A DNA stretch of 64,000 nucleotides from the NCBI GenBank assembly GCA_003116975.1, contig BGKB01000018.1:558001-622000 (forward strand). Reading direction: 5' to 3'. This document shows positions 15,001-21,000 of the stretch, in pieces. The notes under the pieces were generated by a model. The model was not told the origin of the DNA and searched no databases. It saw only the letters and a list, made by a program, of their open reading frames with translations. Every line of letters begins with the position of its first letter. Positions within the stretch are counted from its first letter, which is position 1. A program made the position numbers and the translations under genes. Source of the stretch: Aurantiochytrium sp. KH105. Its lineage: Eukaryota > Sar > Bigyra > Thraustochytrida > Thraustochytriidae.

Positions 15001-18000
15001 TGCTACACGCATCTCCTCCGCGGTACAGTCAAAGGCCAAAGCAGGCGTTGTCGAACCAGCGAGGGAAACGGTAAAAGTGCCCCCGAGCGGAGTAGGGTCT
15101 CCGCCTCGGAGCTCAATGTACTGAATCTCATGCCGAACCGGCTCCGCAAGCAGCAGCGGCAAGTTACCCAAATTGCGTAAGAAGGTGACAGTCCAGCGAA
15201 ATCCCGACACAAGATCTTCGCGTTCGACACTGACGGAGGCCACGGTCGAGAGCGCCTCAAGACTGGCAGCGACGGCATCGGCGCTTGCGTCAAAGTCCAA
15301 GTTGCCCGTGTACTCGCCCTCATAGGCAAGCACAAAGGTACCGTCGAGAGGGCTTACACCCTTTTGAATCTCTTCAACGTCGGCGCAGTCAGAGCAATCG
15401 AGGTTCGCATCATCAACCACGAGGGGACCGACATCACCAACGGGATTGGCAAAGGTTACGACCCACTGCGGGGCAGCACCAGACACTGAGACCTCCGTGA
15501 TAGTTTCAAGACTATTGAGCGCCGTTTGAATAGCAGAAGCCGTAGCGTCGAAAGCAACCGTAACGGGAACCGGAGCGCTGTCAAAGTTGAGCGTAAAAGT
15601 CCCCGAACTCGCACCAGTCAAGGTGATGACCTGCTCCTCAGAGACGAAGCGTTCAGAGGCTGAGACAGTGATTGTTTGGACTTCTGCGACGCCAGTTTGA
15701 ACACGCGCCCTGTGCAGAGCAGCGTTGGTTCCGGTAAAGGATGTCGCAACATTCTCCGCCAACTGTGGCAACGGCCCAAAGTCTCCAGTGAAAGTAATCA
15801 TCCACTCGTACGTGCCATCTCCAAGGTCACTTCGCGTCACGTCGCACGAAGCAACATTTGACAGCAGCTCGAGAGCGTCCTTGACGTCCTTTGCACTTGC
15901 GTCATAAGCAAGCGCTCCGGTGGTCTCTGAAGTGCCGCTTTGCTTGTTGTAAGAGGTAGTGTCAAAGTCCAACACGAAGCTACCAGCAGTGATGGTGTCA
16001 TCGACCGACGTGTAAACGCGCTGGATCTCGTATCGAACAGGCGAATACTGCGCAACGCCGCCATCCCTCGCCCATTCGTGCGTGCCGTCCACGACGCTGA
16101 CATCAGTTGTCCAAAGCTCCGTGAAGAACACATCCTGACCCTGGAAGCCAGAGTGTGCCGAGACGTCCTTGACGGGGCTACCCGAGAGCTTCTTGGGCTC
16201 GATGATGAACTGATTCGCCATTCCCTGCACAAATTCTGACACACTCACAGACACGGCGTTTCCCGAAGCATCGAGCGTGTTAGATGCTACTTCGATCGTG
16301 TCTACATCGCCATGGCGGCCAACGAACGTTACTGAAAGAACGCATCCATACAGACTGTTCTCGCCATCGATGAGCGTCCTGGTGACATGCACGGTACCAA
16401 CGAGGGCCCCACTTGCGTCGTTTAGAACACTCAAGGCTGCCGCAATCGTGTCTGGTGTGTCATTGATCGGGTCGATGCTGCTGCTAGCGTCCGCGCTCGC
16501 GCCGCCGACGCGGAGAGAAAGATCTCCTGACCAACCAGAGGTAGAACTTGATGCTGTGATGGTGATTTGCTGCTCCTCGAAAACAACACCTGCAATGCCA
16601 TAGGTCAGGGCCGAACCACTTGCGGTTGTTTCCGCAGGGCTGGCGCCAGCGCGGGCAATGATGGTTGACGTTGCTGGGGAAAGAACGCCATCGCCGGCGG
16701 CGCTCAGCGTTGCTACCTTGAAAGCGTACGTGTTGTCAACTTGAAGGCCGGTTGCTGTGAAGGATTTCAGGGAAGGGTCCTCGTGGCCGTCATACACCAA
16801 AACGGCTGGAGTGCCAGCCTGAATCTCAGAGCATTGTACCGCCGCAGCATTGTTGTCATTTGCCCCAGGTACATAGTCATACCTGACGCCCACAAGACGA
16901 CCCGAGGTGCCCTCGAGTAGTGGAAGATCACCCGCTTCGGTGAGAAACGTGACGTCCCACTGCAAGCCAGGTCTCGAGCCCGTAACGGCCGTTCGATCAA
17001 CGTTGACCTTTCCAATGGTCGACAGACGCTCAAGCGCGCGTCGCATCGCAGTGGGTGACGCATCAAAGGACAGTTCTTGTGTCGTGGCACCCCGAAAACT
17101 CAACGTAAAGGTTCCCGCAAGAGGGGCGATGCCAGGCTGCACTTCTTCCACACTGGTGCTTCCCGTCAAAGGCGTCTCGTCCACCTGAATTGTCTCAACG
17201 TCGCCGTGAAGGGCATCAAAGGTGATTGTCCACACAAACGAAGAGCCTCCTCCCGAGCGAGCAACCGTGACACCCAAAGCTGCATCAGCCGCACTGGTGA
17301 GCGCAGCGAGACCATTCAAGGCAGTTTGTACTGTTGCTGCGTCTGCGTTGTAAGCAATATTGCCCGTTGTCTCTCCCGCAAAACTCAGTCGAACGTCGCC
17401 TGCAGTGGCAGAGATAGAAATTTGCTGAATCTCGGGCTGCTCTGCATCTGCAGCGACAACGACGCGCTGGACTTCATTCTTCACGGGTGTCGGGTCTGCA
17501 ACAGTCTCCGGTGCCACAGAATCAAAACGGTACACCTTGAATCCAGTTGCCGGCGAGCCTCGCATGTTGGTTGCACGCGTCCAACCAATGGAAATCGCAG
17601 AGGCTTCAACATCGGTAATCATTGGGGCCGCAGATGCATCAGGAAGCGCCGCAGTGAGGACCGCATACATTGGCGAACGCACAGACGTGCCCTGTGCATT
17701 GATTGCTCGGATGTAGAAACGGTACGGCTTGCCTTCGTTCAGACCACCCGATACGTGGGAAAGCGAGCCAGCGACGAGACGCGAGGCGTCCACTCTCGGC
17801 GAGTTGCTTCCGGATCCAGCATCACACAATAAGTCATGTGCGAGAGGCGCAAAGAGAGGAATTGTCTCGTAAACGCCACGCGCGCCAGGAACGAGTCCAC
17901 TCGTAAAGGCAATGGCGAACATGTACTGGTTTGTGCTAGCATCGATCTCGCGTCGGTGTACTTCGACTGTCACTTGACCGCCATCAGCCGAAGCCAAAGC

Positions 18001-21000
18001 TGCCTCGATGCCGCTCTTGACTGTCGCGGCATTGGCGTCATAATTAAAAGGACCGATCGTGACTGGATCTGCCACGAGACTGTCGCCAGAAGAAACCGAA
18101 AAGAGCTCTCCGTGCGAGAACTTGAGCGAAAATTCACCTGTAATCGTTTCTCCATCGCAAGAAGGCTGCACAATCTGCACGGCGGGGTCACCTGCACCAT
18201 CTTGCACGATGCTCACAGCGACGGAACCTGAAGAGATGGTAAGACCAGTCGGAGTCAAGGGCTCGATTTCGCCATGAAGCTCAAAAAAGGTAATTGTCCA
18301 CTCGTGCTCATCTCCGCTCGGATTCGAAGTTGTGACGTCCACCAAACCAACAACAGGCTCTAGCGCGTCGCGCACATCATCAGCCGATGGAGGAGAGGAG
18401 AAATCGATCGTGGACGTCGATTCTCCTTGGTAGATCAAGACGAGATTACCCGTGACACCAGTGACGTCCGTCACGCGAAGTTGCTGCACTGGAAGCTGGC
18501 CGAAAGGGAGGGGCGAGCTAAAACTTCCACCACTGCCATCATCACGGTAGATTTCATAGCCAGTGATTCGACTTCCTCCATTATCAACCGGAGTGGTCCA
18601 GTAAATACCGGCCATGGCGTCTCCTGCAAGTGCCGTGCCATCGTGCGTCATGGTGGGGTCTCGCTTGGGTTGCGTTGGCGCAGCTGGCGCTCTGGGGACA
18701 GATCGGGCCACAAAGATAGCCTCGTTGGAGAACTCACCAGCTCCGATTGCGTTGAGAGCTCGGTACTTTGCGCGGTAGCGGCGTCCGGGAACAAGAGCAA
18801 ACTTGGAGGCTGTGTCAAAGGCAGTCACGTGGTCCTGGCCTGTGCCATCGTAGATCATGGCAAAGTCTCCGCCGGCCCATTCGTCCATCCAGAGCTCGTA
18901 GCCTGTCACGGGGGATCCGCCAGTACTCGGCGGATGCGACCATGCAATCACAAGGCTGTCTTGGGTTGACGCACGAAGTACGGGCGGCGCCGGCTGACCA
19001 GGAGCACCGTGCATGGGCGCCGCCACTCTTGGAGTGGTTGCGATCGGTACACCATACGAGCAGCAGTCTGGGCACACTTCCTCGCATGTCGTTTTGGCAG
19101 AGACGCGTACGTAATAGTTTACGCCCAGATCCAACCCGGTAATATCGTACGTGTACGGTGCCCCAGCGCTGAGATCCGTAATCTCGGCCGTGTTGTAGTT
19201 GGCTGATCCCGACCCGCCCGTACCTACCGTCGATTGCGTAACAGTGATTGTGGGCGGGTTGGCTGTGTAGCCGCCTGTGAGCCCGGTAGAATCAGGAGAG
19301 AGAGGATTCAGATTGCCGATATTGCACGTGGGAGAGGCATCTCCTCTGCACGACGCAAAGGTAATGTCCCAGCGAATAAACGCACCGTCAATGGCATCCA
19401 CAGTCTTGTCAACCTCGACTGTGCCGACCCCAGACATGCTCTCGAGCTCCGCCTTGACACGGTCCGCGGAAGCAGTGGCCGGGATAGCCGCTGACGTGAC
19501 CGTGGCTCCCAAATTGTCCGTAAAAGCAAGCTGGAAGCTTCCACCGAGCGGGTCCGATCCTTCCTGTGACGGTGTCATCCCCACGGAGACTGTCTCACCT
19601 GTGGCCGTGGCCAAGAGACCGCTTCCATCAGGAATGAGATCTGCACGGTCAAAGCTGGCAAAGGGAAATGCGCCCGGATTACTCGTAAATGTAACAGTCC
19701 AGGCGTATGTGCCTCCAGGCGTATCTGGGCCCGTACGCGCAACGTCGACGACGCCGACGTTAGGAAGCTCTTCGAGTCTGCTCTTCATGACGGACGCTGC
19801 AGCATTGTACTCGATCGCTCGCGTGGTGTGACCGCGCAACTCGAGCGTGAAATCTCCGCGTACAGAGTTCCCTTGGACGCTGGAGATGCCCGAGCAGTCG
19901 CCATCGGCTGCTCCATCCGTGCAGATCACCACGCGCGCGTCGTTGCCGCGAAGTCCCGCCGTGTTCGCTACCGTGATGTCTGGCTGGTCTCCGTCAAGGC
20001 TCGCACTAGTGAATGTAACAACAAATTCCATGGAAGAGCCCGAAACTGCAACATTTCCGGTTCCGATCGAAGGGAGACTCTCCAGGGCTTGGGCAAGGGT
20101 GGCCGCGTCGACGTTGACATCAATCGTGCCAGTGGTGTACCCTTGAAATGCGAGCATAAAGGAACCCGATACATCGGCTTCTCCTTCGGTCGTTTTGGAG
20201 ACGTCAATAATCCGGTTGCCCTCCAGACCCTCGAGATCAGTCTCGAGGAGAGGGAGCTTGCCAGTGTAAGTGGCGACGTCGTCAAAAAGGATGCTCACTT
20301 CTTCGGGTTCCTCGTTGAGCACTGCATTGTAAGGTCTGCAGAGCACACTTTGTGCTGTCGTCGTCGCAGTACTGATGCTCACAGTGACAGCGTTGATGGC
20401 AGAAAGCCTGGTGAGAGCACTCTCGAGATCGAGGAGGGTTGCGTTCCACTGGATTGGATCTGTAAAGGTGCCGTCAAAACCCAGTCGGAAGGTACCGCCC
20501 GTGGCGTCACAGCGAATGGCTTGCTCCTCGGTGACAGCGTTCCCAGATGTTTGACCGAGGATGCGAATATGCTGAACCTCGTCGACGTTGTTGGCGGAGG
20601 TTGAAATCACTTGAATCTCGGGCTGGACCGGTACGTCTAGCTGGACACTCTGCACCTCCGAATTCAGCTCAACGGTATCCCATTCGACACGAAAAGCATC
20701 AAGAATACCTCCACCTGAAAGGGTGGGCTCGCTCATGGAAACACGAAGCGTGGTGCCGTCAATCACGGACAGGGTGGCATCAGCTGGAGGACCCGGTGGG
20801 ACATTCGCTGGTGCGAGCTTGGCGGGCAAGGTCATAGCATAGCGACCGCTTCCTTGATCGTTGATGGCCGAAACCCGGACCCAGTACTCCACGCCCTGCT
20901 TAAGGTCAGGAATCTCATAGTACAAGGCGGACATGTCTGTGACGTCATGAGAACCGATCGGAGCGTTGGCACCCTGGCTGTTGAAGGGAGGCGCAATGCC